From IMG/VR virus record IMGVR_UViG_3300042471_000170, positions 1-25,653 of that record: 25,653 nt of DNA; one strand, 5' to 3'. Positions 12,784-20,673 of the stretch are shown one piece after another (within the stretch, counting starts at the first letter, position 1; each line of letters opens with the position of its first letter). The notes under the pieces are model-generated. The model was not told the origin of the DNA and did no database searches. It saw only the letters and a program-made list of their open reading frames with translations. A program made the translations under genes and the position numbers. Source of the DNA: a virus.

Positions 12784-14862
12784 TCAGGCCACGCGCATCA
12801 AAGTTTCAAGCGGACCAGCCACCGATGTGTATTGGTCCAGCACCTCAATGATTTCTTTCCCAACCTGATAGGCGTTGCCGCCGATACCTGCCGTCACGTT
12901 CACGACGACCGATGTGGCTGCTGTTTCTGGCATGATTCGCTGGTCGCTCACAGGGGTCGGCGGGATAGGGATGAGTCCTGTTACAGGGTTCGCTCCTGAA
13001 ACCTTCGGCACCGTGGCCGCGACCGCCTGCAACGCAGCCAGCGCATCCGTGTATTCCTTCAACGCCTCGGTCTGCTCCTCCAACGCATCCTTGTATCGTT
13101 TGGCTGCCTCTTCCTGCCGTTTCGTCAAATCCTCAACCGCTGACTGCAACGGAATCAACTCCTCGTCACCCTGACGCAAACCTTCGGTGGCGATACGCAA
13201 CTGGCGACGAGCCTCAGTCAAACCATCCGTCACCTCAATCTGGCGGTCCTCAGCATCAACCACCTGGAACTTCGCTTCGGCGAGACGAATCTCCGCCTTA
13301 CGAATCTCATCGGGAGAAGCCTCTGGGTCTTGACGCAACTCAGCCAACTCACGCTCAGCATCCCTCACCGCAATGACTGATTCCTCGACATCGAACTTGG
13401 CGCGAGCCACAGTGCGCTCAGCGGCCGCAACCCTGCGATTGGCTGCCGCTATCTGCTCCGGTGAACCACCCTGCTGAGCCTTCGCCAAATCCTCCTGCGC
13501 CTTCGCCAACGCCTTGTCTGCATCAGCCAACGAGACACGAGCCTCGGTCGCACGCTCTTGGCTGCGACCGAACGCATCCGAGGCAGACTTCGCCGACTTC
13601 ACCGCCGCCGTGTAATCCTTCAACCGCTCCTGAAACGTCTTCACATCATCGGCAGCCTTCTTTGTTTTGCCGCCAGTCTTGCCAGCCTCATCACCGAAAT
13701 CAGCCAAACCATTTGCCGCACCCTTGGCAGTGCGATTCACCTGAGCCAAACGACGCTCAACGACATCCATCGGACCCGCAGCAATGATGTCAAGACGCTT
13801 GGCTGCTGAATTGACCGAATCACGGAACCCGTCAAACGCACCCTGAACCTCCCTCGTGCGACGCGCAATACCAGCCTGAATCGACTCAATCGGCTTACCC
13901 AACGCAACAGCAGAACGCACCAGGTCTATCGCCGCAAACAACGGGCTCAACGTCGCAACGACACCCTCCATAAACTTGTAGATGCCGAGCGCCACCTGCT
14001 CCAAATTGTCAAGAATGGCGATACCAGCCTGACCGAACGCGGCCACGAACACCGCCAACGCAGACTTCACACCACTGCTGCGGAATTGTTCGATTGCGAC
14101 GCTCACCGCAGGAATCACCGTCTTCGTCAAATACTCAGTTACCCGCGTCAACGCAGGCAACAACATCTCACCAAACTGTTCACGCAACTCGTCAACCGCA
14201 ATACCGAACGCACGGAATCGACCCTGCGCAGAATCCGCCGATGCAGCCGCAGCACCCTCAAACGTGTCAGCCAACTGGCCGACGATTCGGTCAAAGTCTT
14301 TGGTTTTCACAGCCGCCTGGTCAAGCGGAATACCCAATCTCGTCAACGCCGTCACTTGACCTTGACTGGCACGGGCAAGAGCAATTGTGACAGCCTCCAA
14401 GTCGCGCCCCGACCCGGCAGACACATCAAGCGCCACCTTCAACAACTTCTGCGACTGAGCCATGTCGCCCGTCGCACGAACAAGCGTCGTCATCGCCGGA
14501 CGCAACTGGTCATCCGACACCGCAGCAGCCTGCGACATCGAACTAATGAACTCCTCCGTCGCAGCCACCAACTGCTTCGACTCACCAAACGTCGTATTCA
14601 ACGCCTGAGCCAAACGAGCCTGCGACTCAGCATCCTCAGCCGCAGCCTTCACCGACAAGCCTGCTGCGGCAGATACCGCACCGAACGCAGCAGTGCCAGC
14701 AATCGCAATCGTCTTGAACGATGGCAGCAGGCTCGTCAGTTTCCCGCCGAGACCGTCCTTGCCAAAGATGCCTTCAGAGGCTCGCTCAGCCTTGCCGAAC
14801 TCTTGAATGAGTTGCTTGGCGTCACCGACAAGCTTGACAAGGAATGAACGCTCAACGGCCAT
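12784..14862 (-). CDS. Tape measure protein
   Basis: At 692 residues it is the longest product in the window. It lies after the frameshifted chaperone and gp10-like genes, as tape measure proteins do. It has an N-terminal helical domain (1-260) with a hydrophobic stretch at 50-75, a hydrophobic central region at 266-325 (VFVAAFGQAGIAILDNL and later SPLFAAIDLVRSAVAL), a long alanine/glutamate/arginine-rich coiled coil at about 395-615, and a short proline-rich C-terminal part. The protein fixes tail length and is ejected at infection. With the usual rule of about 0.15 nm per residue, a tail near 100 nm would be expected. The start at 14862 lacks a strong ribosome binding site. Confidence 0.92.
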   Translation of the reverse strand: MAVERSFLVKLVGDAKQLIQEFGKAERASEGIFGKDGLGGKLTSLLPSFKTIAIAGTAAFGAVSAAAGLSVKAAAEDAESQARLAQALNTTFGESKQLVAATEEFISSMSQAAAVSDDQLRPAMTTLVRATGDMAQSQKLLKVALDVSAGSGRDLEAVTIALARASQGQVTALTRLGIPLDQAAVKTKDFDRIVGQLADTFEGAAAASADSAQGRFRAFGIAVDELREQFGEMLLPALTRVTEYLTKTVIPAVSVAIEQFRSSGVKSALAVFVAAFGQAGIAILDNLEQVALGIYKFMEGVVATLSPLFAAIDLVRSAVALGKPIESIQAGIARRTREVQGAFDGFRDSVNSAAKRLDIIAAGPMDVVERRLAQVNRTAKGAANGLADFGDEAGKTGGKTKKAADDVKTFQERLKDYTAAVKSAKSASDAFGRSQERATEARVSLADADKALAKAQEDLAKAQQGGSPEQIAAANRRVAAAERTVARAKFDVEESVIAVRDAERELAELRQDPEASPDEIRKAEIRLAEAKFQVVDAEDRQIEVTDGLTEARRQLRIATEGLRQGDEELIPLQSAVEDLTKRQEEAAKRYKDALEEQTEALKEYTDALAALQAVAATVPKVSGANPVTGLIPIPPTPVSDQRIMPETAATSVVVNVTAGIGGNAYQVGKEIIEVLDQYTSVAGPLETLMRVA

Positions 14863-14902
14863 GAGCGCCGATTCTACTTGCTTTGATTAGAGCGTTTGTC
14901 CG

Positions 14903-15421
14903 CTACTTCGCACCCGGACTGATTGTTTTGATTACCTTCTCAACGTTCGTCAAATACTGCTCAGCGATGAACGAGCGACTATCCCGAACGGCCTGCCAAA
15001 AGAAGTATCCCTGCCTCCCGCGATGACGCAAGAACTGTTGCGTCGTCTTTCTGCGACCGCCACCGAACTCCGCACCGAAGAACACATCGCCGGCCAATAC
15101 CTTCCGTTTGCGTTTGCTGTTCGGACGAGACTTTGACACGAACACGTTGCCCTTCGTGAAACCAATCTTCGGGATACGGTCACGTCGAGCCTTGATTGCG
15201 TCAGCCACAACCGCAGCCTGCGAACGCCCCGAACCACCAGACCGCACCCGACCGTGCGGACCTTGTGCCGCAGCACCAGCCTTCACGCGATTGGCAACAT
15301 GCACCGCAACATCGTTTGACGCCTCACGGATTCCCTTATCGAACTGAGGCACGGCACGAGCAGTCGCCTTGAAGAACTTGATGAGTCCCGGTGCGAGAAT
15401 CGCAATGTCTGGTTCAGCCAC
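14903..15421 (-). CDS. HK97 gp10-like tail component
   Basis: A 172-residue basic protein with an N-terminal helix pair (LIKFFKATARAVPQFDKGI) and a central region RVKAGAAAQGPHGRVRSGGS. A conserved-looking block follows (GDVFFGAEFGGGRRKTTQQF, then RGRQGYFFWQAVRD), as in the HK97 gp10-like family of head-tail or tail-completion proteins. It starts one base after the frameshifted chaperone extension. In many siphoviruses the gp10-like gene precedes the tail terminator and major tail genes, so its place between chaperone and tape measure is less usual. It could be a tail-assembly factor rather than a true connector. Confidence 0.65.
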   Translation of the reverse strand: MAEPDIAILAPGLIKFFKATARAVPQFDKGIREASNDVAVHVANRVKAGAAAQGPHGRVRSGGSGRSQAAVVADAIKARRDRIPKIGFTKGNVFVSKSRPNSKRKRKVLAGDVFFGAEFGGGRRKTTQQFLRHRGRQGYFFWQAVRDSRSFIAEQYLTNVEKVIKTISPGAK

Positions 15422-15422
15422 G

Positions 15423-15841
15423 TCAGCGATTGTACGGCGTGTTCGGGTTCTGTTTCACGAAACGCCAACGCAGATACGCCTGCATCGTGAACAACATTCG
15501 GGGGGACTCAGCCAACAGTTGGGAGGGGGCGATGCCCGTCTCGCACGCCAAATAGGCAATCAACCAGTGGGCTGAGTTCTCTCCAAAGGGCCAATCTTGC
15601 CCTCCTCGGCGCTGATGCTGATTGCTTCAACCGTTTCCGTCCAGGCATGGAACTCAAGCGATGTGACTTTGCGACGCTTCTCCGAATGCCAGGCAAGCCA
15701 AGCAAGGTCACGAACCTTCAGGTCGTCTTCAATCTTCGCCATTGAAACGTTGTGGATTTCTTCGTACTTGACGAAGTCCGCAAACTCGGCGACCGATGTG
15801 CGCACACCGTCAACGGTCGTAACACTCAACGCAATTTTCAT
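15423..15841 (-). CDS. Tail assembly chaperone, long -1 frameshift product (GT-type)
   Basis: Reading 86 codons in frame 0 from 15841, slipping back one base on CCCTTTG (15584-15590) and continuing to the TGA at 15423-15425 gives a 139-residue fusion. The 53-residue extension (WLIAYLACETGIAPSQLLAE, then PRMLFTMQAYLRWRF) has the typical features of the C-terminal T part of siphovirus tail chaperones and has no good start of its own. This follows the lambda gpG/gpGT arrangement, in which the long form recruits tail tube subunits to the tape measure. The next gene starts one base after its stop. Confidence 0.85.
15560..15575 (-). promoter_or_regulatory. Possible frameshift-stimulating hairpin
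   Basis: In the transcript TCAGCC (15570-15575) and GGTTGA (15560-15565) pair over a 4-base loop (5 Watson-Crick pairs and one G-T). They begin 8 bases after the slippery heptamer, within the range seen for stimulatory structures. The frame-0 TGA stop lies in the second arm. The stem is small, so its contribution is uncertain. Confidence 0.4.
15560..15841 (-). CDS. Tail assembly chaperone, short product (G-type)
   Basis: The frame-0 product is 93 residues, starting at the ATG at 15841 after a strong GGAGGT site. It has an N-terminal beta region (MKIALSVTTVDGVRTSVAEF) and helical segments (LKVRDLAWLAWHSEKRRKVT, then FHAWTETVEAIS), as in G-type chaperones that bind the tape measure during tail assembly. 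It lies between the major tail and tape measure genes, the standard position. The stop codon is reached seven codons after the slippery site, so most ribosomes would make this form. Confidence 0.85.
   Translation of the reverse strand: MKIALSVTTVDGVRTSVAEFADFVKYEEIHNVSMAKIEDDLKVRDLAWLAWHSEKRRKVTSLEFHAWTETVEAISISAEEGKIGPLERTQPTG
15584..15590 (-). promoter_or_regulatory. Programmed -1 frameshift slippery site CCCTTTG
   Basis: The heptamer C-CCT-TTG fits X-XXY-YYZ exactly in the frame of the chaperone gene: both tRNAs can re-pair on CCC and TTT after slipping back one base. The new frame runs to 15423 and encodes a typical T-type extension. Position, frame and downstream product all agree with the conserved siphovirus chaperone frameshift. 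Confidence 0.85.
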
Positions 15842-15872
15842 TTTCTACCTCCGCAGGTTAGGTGGATTGGAA

Positions 15873-16283
15873 TTAGGCTCCGACGGACTTGGTGATTGCG
15901 CCCGAGATTGGGAACGTCACGTCGGCGGTGGCGAGGTCGCCGACCGCACCGTTCACTGGAGTCCACTCGGTTACGAGAACCGAGAAGGTGTACGACGGGT
16001 TCGCCGAAGAAGCGGCAGCGGTGCCGTTCGGCTTGATGGTGCAGTTGACTGCGGTTGAGCCGACGAGCGGGAAGAAGATTCCGTCAATGGCGTTGTAGTC
16101 GTTGTGGATGCTGAACGTCACCGAGTTGTCAATGAGACCAGAGACGCGGGTGATTGCGCTCGAACCGAACGCAGTCGTCGCCACTTCAGCGGCTGTGGTC
16201 GAGAGCGTCACTGACGCAACGTTTGCCGAAATGTCGGTGCCTGCGAACACGATGTTTGCGTCTTTGAGGACCAGCTTTGCCAT
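15873..16283 (-). CDS. Major tail protein
   Basis: A 136-residue, alanine/threonine/valine-rich, beta-dominated protein just upstream of the tail assembly chaperone, as expected for the tail tube subunit. The ATG at 16283 follows AGGAGACAAATAGTC. Segments such as VASVTLSTTAAEVATTAFGS, SVTFSIHNDYNAIDGIFFPL and YTFSVLVTEWTPVNG are consistent with the tail-tube beta sandwich. It is rather short for a tube protein but within the known range. It would polymerise into rings around the tape measure. Confidence 0.8.
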   Translation of the reverse strand: MAKLVLKDANIVFAGTDISANVASVTLSTTAAEVATTAFGSSAITRVSGLIDNSVTFSIHNDYNAIDGIFFPLVGSTAVNCTIKPNGTAAASSANPSYTFSVLVTEWTPVNGAVGDLATADVTFPISGAITKSVGA

Positions 16284-16285
16284 GA

Positions 16286-16456
16286 CTATTTGTCTCCTGC
16301 CTTATCGGCTGTTGAGGTTTTCTTGGATTCTTTGACGGGCGTGATGATGCCTGCCGCAATCAACAACTCTACATTGTCGATTCCACTTCCGTCCACAAAC
16401 CCGCCTGGCAGTACGCCGCTAACGGGGAATGGGCCGGAGACGAGGTATTTCGCCAT
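16286..16456 (-). CDS. Small protein between tail terminator and major tail genes (56 aa)
   Basis: A 56-residue frame fills the gap between the stop at 16460 and the major tail protein start. The ATG at 16456 begins MAKYLVSGPFPVSGVLPGGF; the C-terminus is polar and lysine-rich (VKESKKTSTADKAGDK). It ends only two bases before the major tail start, and its last codons contain that gene's ribosome binding site. Small proteins at this position occur in other actinophages. It may assist tube assembly, but no family is identified with confidence. Confidence 0.65.
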   Translation of the reverse strand: MAKYLVSGPFPVSGVLPGGFVDGSGIDNVELLIAAGIITPVKESKKTSTADKAGDK

Positions 16457-16459
16457 GTT

Positions 16460-16870
16460 CTAAGCGTACACCGTGACCTTGAAATCGACCGCCAGATACA
16501 GCGTGTCGTTGGCGTCAATGTTCGTGAGGTTCTCGGCGTTGGTGACGATGAGGTCGTCGCAGACTCCGCCGAGTGTTCGGTCTGATTCGATTGCGGCACG
16601 AAGCGACTTTGCTCCGTCCCAATTCATGTATTGGTCAAGTTGGTCTTGAGCGGTGCGCTCCGATGAACGATTGACGATGAGTGTGATGGTGAAGTTCATG
16701 ACGACGCCACCGGATGCCATGCCTGTCTGGTGATAGGTGACCGTGTCAAGGGTTGGGAATGCGAACGGCGGGTTCACCTGGTCAGGCTGGTAGTCGAAAG
16801 CTCGCAAACCAGAGATGCTGTTGATGCGGGCTTTGAGGCCGTCTTTGACTTGGCTGATTGTGGCTGGCAT
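16460..16870 (-). CDS. Tail terminator-like protein
   Basis: A 136-residue protein in the position of the tail terminator or completion protein, between the head-tail connector and the major tail protein. The pattern of an N-terminal helix (ISQVKDGLKARINSI), VNPPFAFPTLDTVTYHQT, a strand FTITLIVNRSSERTAQDQLD, a helix containing AKSLRAAIESD and a closing strand YLAVDFKVTVYA fits the gpU-like fold. It would cap the tail tube and join it to the head. The start overlaps the previous stop as TGATG. Confidence 0.75.
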   Translation of the reverse strand: MPATISQVKDGLKARINSISGLRAFDYQPDQVNPPFAFPTLDTVTYHQTGMASGGVVMNFTITLIVNRSSERTAQDQLDQYMNWDGAKSLRAAIESDRTLGGVCDDLIVTNAENLTNIDANDTLYLAVDFKVTVYA

Positions 16871-17499
16871 CAGGCAAACATCCGCATGCGTCGATACGGC
16901 TCAACCAACTGAGCCATGTCAGGGTCGAGGAATCGAGAGACGCGGATAGCGCCCAGGTCGCCGAAGCCTGCGACACCGAGCGGCGAATCGTAACGCTTGA
17001 AGATGCGTGAAGACTGGATGATGCACGCCTGCTTCACAGGCTCAGGCACACTTGCCCAACCCCACTTTGCCGTCACCTGCACCAACGCCTGCTCACCATA
17101 GTTGGCGTTCACGGTCGGGAACAGGTAGTTGCCGATGGCACGAATCTTGTCGTATGACCAAGTGAGGCCATCAAGCACACCGTTCAACGGTTCAAGTTGG
17201 TAGTCGGTGGTTTGCCAAGTGGTGTCAAAGTTTCCGTCGGCGAACGACGATGTCTTGAGGACGAAACTGTCGGTGGTGTAGAAGTCGTCGCAGTCCGTCC
17301 AGTATTCGTTGTTCGCTTGAAACACTCGTGGCGTCGCAGAGGAGACCGCCCAGAACTGGCGGTTGCAGTAGCCGTCAATCAGACGAGATGCGGCACCGAC
17401 ACAGTTCTCCAATAGGGCGTCGTCGACGGTGTCTGCCGTCCCGATACGGAGAGCAGCCTTGACTTCTGCGAGCGTGCAGTACCCGTTGGTGATGGCCAT
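16870..17499 (-). CDS. Head-tail connector (gp6-like adaptor)
   Basis: A 209-residue protein with the arrangement of gp6-like head-tail adaptors. The N-terminal region CTLAEVKAALRIGTADTVDD is followed by ENCVGAASRLIDGYCNRQFW, the classic helix pair. A beta region follows, then the C-terminal helix VPEPVKQACIIQSSRIFKRY and the tail MAQLVEPYRRMRMFA. It would form a ring below the portal. It starts 12 bases after the methyltransferase stop and is the first standard structural gene after the glycan cassette. Confidence 0.82.
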   Translation of the reverse strand: MAITNGYCTLAEVKAALRIGTADTVDDALLENCVGAASRLIDGYCNRQFWAVSSATPRVFQANNEYWTDCDDFYTTDSFVLKTSSFADGNFDTTWQTTDYQLEPLNGVLDGLTWSYDKIRAIGNYLFPTVNANYGEQALVQVTAKWGWASVPEPVKQACIIQSSRIFKRYDSPLGVAGFGDLGAIRVSRFLDPDMAQLVEPYRRMRMFA

Positions 17500-17511
17500 G
17501 ACGGGTCAATC

Positions 17512-18189
17512 CTAGTCTCTGCGGCGAATCGCCCACTGATTACCGAACGTCAAAACCTCGCCATTCACCTCAGATGAGAACCGTTCAACGTCACGACGCA
17601 CCGCAACCCAATCCAAATCATCACCCAGCAACAGGCCACCGGCACGAACGACCGCCCAAGCCGTCCGCAACTCGATGAGAGTTTCACCCTCCTCATGCGC
17701 AGAATCCACATACACCACATCAGGACGAGGCACCACGTCACGCTGAACCAACCTGTCCAAATACCTCAACCCGACAATGCTTGTCGCCTGCATCGGCACA
17801 ATCACATCCGTGAACCCTGCCGCGACTACGTTCGCCAAGAACCTCTGCCGAATCGTCGGCGCACCATTCACCAACCTCAGAAACCTCCACCGGTTGTTCA
17901 TCGCCAAATCACGCTCCCAATCCCACATGTTGACGTCACCTGTGAAAGGGTCAATACACAACACGTCAACCCTCCGAGCGAGCCGCTTGGCCGTCTCAGC
18001 AACGAGCAGCGCCGACCCTCCCAGCATCGTCCCCGCCTCAACCCAGAACTTGCAATCCGTCTCAGCGAACGCCCACTCGACAACCTCTGCAGTTAGATGA
18101 GTATGTGGATACCAAGGGTCTGTTTCCGTTGCGTCACGGTACGGGTCCTGACCGAAGAACATCTCTGCCCTCAGACGGTCGCCAATCAT
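17512..18189 (-). CDS. Class I SAM-dependent methyltransferase (Methyltransf_24-like)
   Basis: The ATG at 18189 gives 225 residues. It is preferred to the GTG at 18195 because it overlaps the previous stop as ATGA and lies 8 bases from AAGGGA. The SAM-binding loop is FWVEAGTMLGGSALLVAE at about 48-65, followed by VLCIDPFTGD and then VVYVDSAHEEGE with D162 and H165. GGLLLGDDLDW is at about 184-194. This is the pattern of small-molecule and sugar methyltransferases of the Methyltransf_24 or cephalosporin-hydroxylase-like group, not of DNA methylases. As the last gene of the glycan cassette it may methylate the sugar added by the glycosyltransferases. The substrate is inferred from neighbours. 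Confidence 0.75.
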   Translation of the reverse strand: MIGDRLRAEMFFGQDPYRDATETDPWYPHTHLTAEVVEWAFAETDCKFWVEAGTMLGGSALLVAETAKRLARRVDVLCIDPFTGDVNMWDWERDLAMNNRWRFLRLVNGAPTIRQRFLANVVAAGFTDVIVPMQATSIVGLRYLDRLVQRDVVPRPDVVYVDSAHEEGETLIELRTAWAVVRAGGLLLGDDLDWVAVRRDVERFSSEVNGEVLTFGNQWAIRRRD

Positions 18190-18704
18190 CCCCACGTTCC
18201 CTTGAACTTGCGCAGATAGTCGTTCTCCAGAACCATGTTTATGCGGCCGTGATGCTCAACGAAGCCACGATTCATCGAGTCACGCAAATCAGGGAACACG
18301 ACTGGCACATCACCAGCGGATGCCGCATAGGTAGTAGTCCACTCAATCTCGGCACGAATCGAATCCCTTTGCGTCACCGGAGAATACAACTCCACCCGCG
18401 ACAGATGCTCGCGCGTGTAGATGCCCATGAACATCCCAAAGATGCGCGGGTCGTCCGTCACCGAAACTGAACCGGGATGCTCAAACATCTTGTCAAAGAA
18501 CGCTTGGTCTTTCACGACCACCGAATCATGCAGAAACAAGAACCTGTCAAACGTCGTGTTCTCGTACATCCATTTGATTTTGCCGAGTTCCCATGTTCCC
18601 GACTGACGCAAGACCAGCACCTCACGCTCGATGGAAGCCAGACACTCCTGCAACCACGCCTCACGACCAGGCGTAGAAGCCACCACCACAACGTCTAATC
18701 CCAC
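18186..18704 (-). CDS. Small GT-A-like glycosyltransferase or related protein
   Basis: The GTG at 18704 follows AAGGAGTTGTC and gives a 172-residue product; the longer frame to 18752 has no signal. The first strand (DVVVVASTPGREAWLQECLA) and FDRFLFLHDSVVVKD with D60 near a strand end resemble the nucleotide-binding half of a GT-A fold. HDS would stand where DxD motifs occur. It is shorter than typical GT2 enzymes and may be a minimal or partial transferase. It is coupled on both sides to other cassette genes. An alternative is a non-catalytic partner of the preceding transferase. Confidence 0.55.
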   Translation of the reverse strand: MGLDVVVVASTPGREAWLQECLASIEREVLVLRQSGTWELGKIKWMYENTTFDRFLFLHDSVVVKDQAFFDKMFEHPGSVSVTDDPRIFGMFMGIYTREHLSRVELYSPVTQRDSIRAEIEWTTTYAASAGDVPVVFPDLRDSMNRGFVEHHGRINMVLENDYLRKFKGTWG

Positions 18705-19348
18705 GACAACTCCTTGCGTCGAACCAAATCCCAATCCACCAGATTCTCCCACGGCTGATTCAATCTCGCATTGAACCGCTCAAGATTCGCCTGAAACGTG
18801 AGAGAGTTCCGTTGCTGAAACTTCTCACTTGATGCAAGAGTGCTTGAGTTGCGGTGGTTGATTGCGGCCGTTGACGGAACCACCTCAATCCCTGCCCGCT
18901 GCGCCCGCACCTCATAGTCATTGTCCTCAAAATACGCAGGGTGAAAACCCTCATGAAATAAGCCGATTCGCTCGACGACCTTTCCCCCAATCCAGACGCA
19001 CGACCAGTTCGGTTTGCCACCCAACACGATGTTGTCCTCTTTCGCCGCAGCAAAGAACTCGGCAACAGCACCCTCACCGAACTGCACATCATGGTTCACA
19101 ATCATCCACCCAGGCGAGAACGGCGTCGCCTTGATACCAAGATTCCACGAAGCAGCCACACCCAAGTTCGACGGCATACGCCACACGAACACATCCGACG
19201 CCTTATGCGTCCGAGGCATCCACTCAGAATTGCCATTGTCGATACAGATGAGATTGCCGATACGACCCTCAAACGAAAGCAGCATCGCATCAACACGCCA
19301 ATGCTCAGTGAGCACCGGAACTATCAGGACTGGGACGATTGGCACCAC
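18695..19348 (-). CDS. GT2-like glycosyltransferase
   Basis: A 217-residue protein with GT-A features: an N-terminal strand PIVPVLIVPVLTEHW, CIDNGNSE, the segment NLGVAASWNLGIKA at about 61-74, VNHDVQFGEGAV with NHD at 85-87 in the place of the metal-binding DxD, and YFEDNDYEVRAQRAG with the likely catalytic E141-D142. These are the GT2 motifs in their usual order. It would transfer a sugar from a nucleotide donor. The start is GTG at 19348 after GGAG, 25 bases inside the preceding gene. The sugar and acceptor are unknown. Confidence 0.8.
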   Translation of the reverse strand: MVPIVPVLIVPVLTEHWRVDAMLLSFEGRIGNLICIDNGNSEWMPRTHKASDVFVWRMPSNLGVAASWNLGIKATPFSPGWMIVNHDVQFGEGAVAEFFAAAKEDNIVLGGKPNWSCVWIGGKVVERIGLFHEGFHPAYFEDNDYEVRAQRAGIEVVPSTAAINHRNSSTLASSEKFQQRNSLTFQANLERFNARLNQPWENLVDWDLVRRKELSWD

Positions 19349-20625
19349 TCAACAATCTCCTTCATCGCCGGCTTCCAATGAGACTCATAGACCGTGTCCG
19401 CCTCATACTGCTTGGCAAACTCCACCGCCTTCTGCGATGTACCACGTCCCCGCTGATACGCCTGCTCCAACGCATTCACGATGGAAGCCACATTCGGGAT
19501 GACAAAGAACGCGCCCTGTAGCGGGTCCCACCACGGCTGACCCTCAACAACCCAACCATCACCCACAAGCTCAGGCTGAGCCGTGAAGTTAGAGACGATG
19601 ACGGGCGTACCGCAAGCCTGCGCCTCGATGACAGGGATACCGAAACCCTCACCCATACTGCACGCCAATAGCACATCGGCGTCCGAATACAGCGCAGCCA
19701 TCGCATGATGCGGCAACCCCATCCGGTACAGGTAAGGGTCAGCCCACTTGATTTTGTCTTCAGGAATACCGACAGCCAACGCCAACGACTTCAAGTCAAT
19801 GCCGCCCATCGACTTTGATGCCTCGGTGTGCATGTAGAGAACTGCGTCTGGATGCTTTGAGGCGAACATACTGAACGCCATGAAGTTCTCCGCAAACGAC
19901 TTCCGCGTCGGAGCCACCCCCTTATTGGCTGCGGTCATCATCACAACGAAACGGTCATCGTCCCAACCCATGATTTTGCGGCCATTCAACACCTGGTTTG
20001 CGTTATCGCGGATTTCTTTCGTCGGCTTGTAGACCGACTCAATGGCGTGAGGAACATACACGTTGCGAACACCAGACTTGTCCAACTCACCTTTGCCGAA
20101 CTTTGACATCGCAATCGGCATCACATTCGGACGCTTGCACCACTTCAACACATCAGGCGGAATCGGCGCATGGTCAATAGGAACCCACGACGCAATGTTC
20201 GGTACCTTCTCCAGATTCGGAGCCTGCAACACCCACACATCAAACAGAGTGATGATGAGTTTTGGCAAATCCGACGACTGCGTCCACTCCATCCAGTGTG
20301 CGACGATGATGTCGTCGCTGTAAGGGTTCAGTCCTCGCGGGTAGATTTTGACGCCGTTCCACGCCGACGTCGACCCTTCGAGGCCGTAGTTCGAGTGGAT
20401 TGCGATTTCGTGCCCGTCTTTGATGAGCCTTTGGACCGCTTGCTGGGTTTGTTGCCCGTAGCCCGTCCCGCACCACGGCGCGTTGGAGTACCAGAGCGCC
20501 CTGACCGGGTTCGAGGTTCGACGACTGACTCCTCCCACAAGTGAGCCACGCCCGCCTGCAAGAGAAGGGTCGCCTCCAATTCCGGTAGGTCCACCGGCAC
20601 GTTTTTGATTACGACTCGCATTCAC
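19324..20625 (-). CDS. GT4-type (GT-B) glycosyltransferase
   Basis: A 433-residue protein beginning at a GTG after AAGGAGGTTTGC. Residues 1-40 are glycine/arginine-rich and probably disordered. The two-domain GT-B core follows: an N-terminal part with LWYSNAPWCGTGYGQQT and VAHWMEWTQ, and a C-terminal nucleotide-sugar domain with GEGFGIPVIEAQACGTPVIV. The latter carries the EX7E pair E326 and E334 typical of family GT4. It is the first gene of a four-gene cassette between the capsid gene and the connector genes. Possible acceptors are a virion protein, modified DNA or a host surface glycan. The location in the structural operon slightly favours a virion protein, by inference. Confidence 0.85.
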   Translation of the reverse strand: MNASRNQKRAGGPTGIGGDPSLAGGRGSLVGGVSRRTSNPVRALWYSNAPWCGTGYGQQTQQAVQRLIKDGHEIAIHSNYGLEGSTSAWNGVKIYPRGLNPYSDDIIVAHWMEWTQSSDLPKLIITLFDVWVLQAPNLEKVPNIASWVPIDHAPIPPDVLKWCKRPNVMPIAMSKFGKGELDKSGVRNVYVPHAIESVYKPTKEIRDNANQVLNGRKIMGWDDDRFVVMMTAANKGVAPTRKSFAENFMAFSMFASKHPDAVLYMHTEASKSMGGIDLKSLALAVGIPEDKIKWADPYLYRMGLPHHAMAALYSDADVLLACSMGEGFGIPVIEAQACGTPVIVSNFTAQPELVGDGWVVEGQPWWDPLQGAFFVIPNVASIVNALEQAYQRGRGTSQKAVEFAKQYEADTVYESHWKPAMKEIVEWCQSSQS

Positions 20626-20673
20626 GCAAACCTCCTTAGCAGGTTCGCGTCAACACTAGCCGATAAATGTCAA

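Noticed and set aside
15283-15468. Minus-strand frame overlapping the chaperone extension and gp10-like gene
   Set aside because: The -1 frameshift extension to 15423 and the gp10-like start at 15421 account for the region; this frame has no start signal.
20626-20673. Promoter with TTGACA at 20668-20673 ahead of the glycosyltransferase cassette
   Set aside because: The -35 match is perfect, but the hexamer 17 bases downstream (ACGCGA) is not a credible -10, so only the hairpin is annotated.
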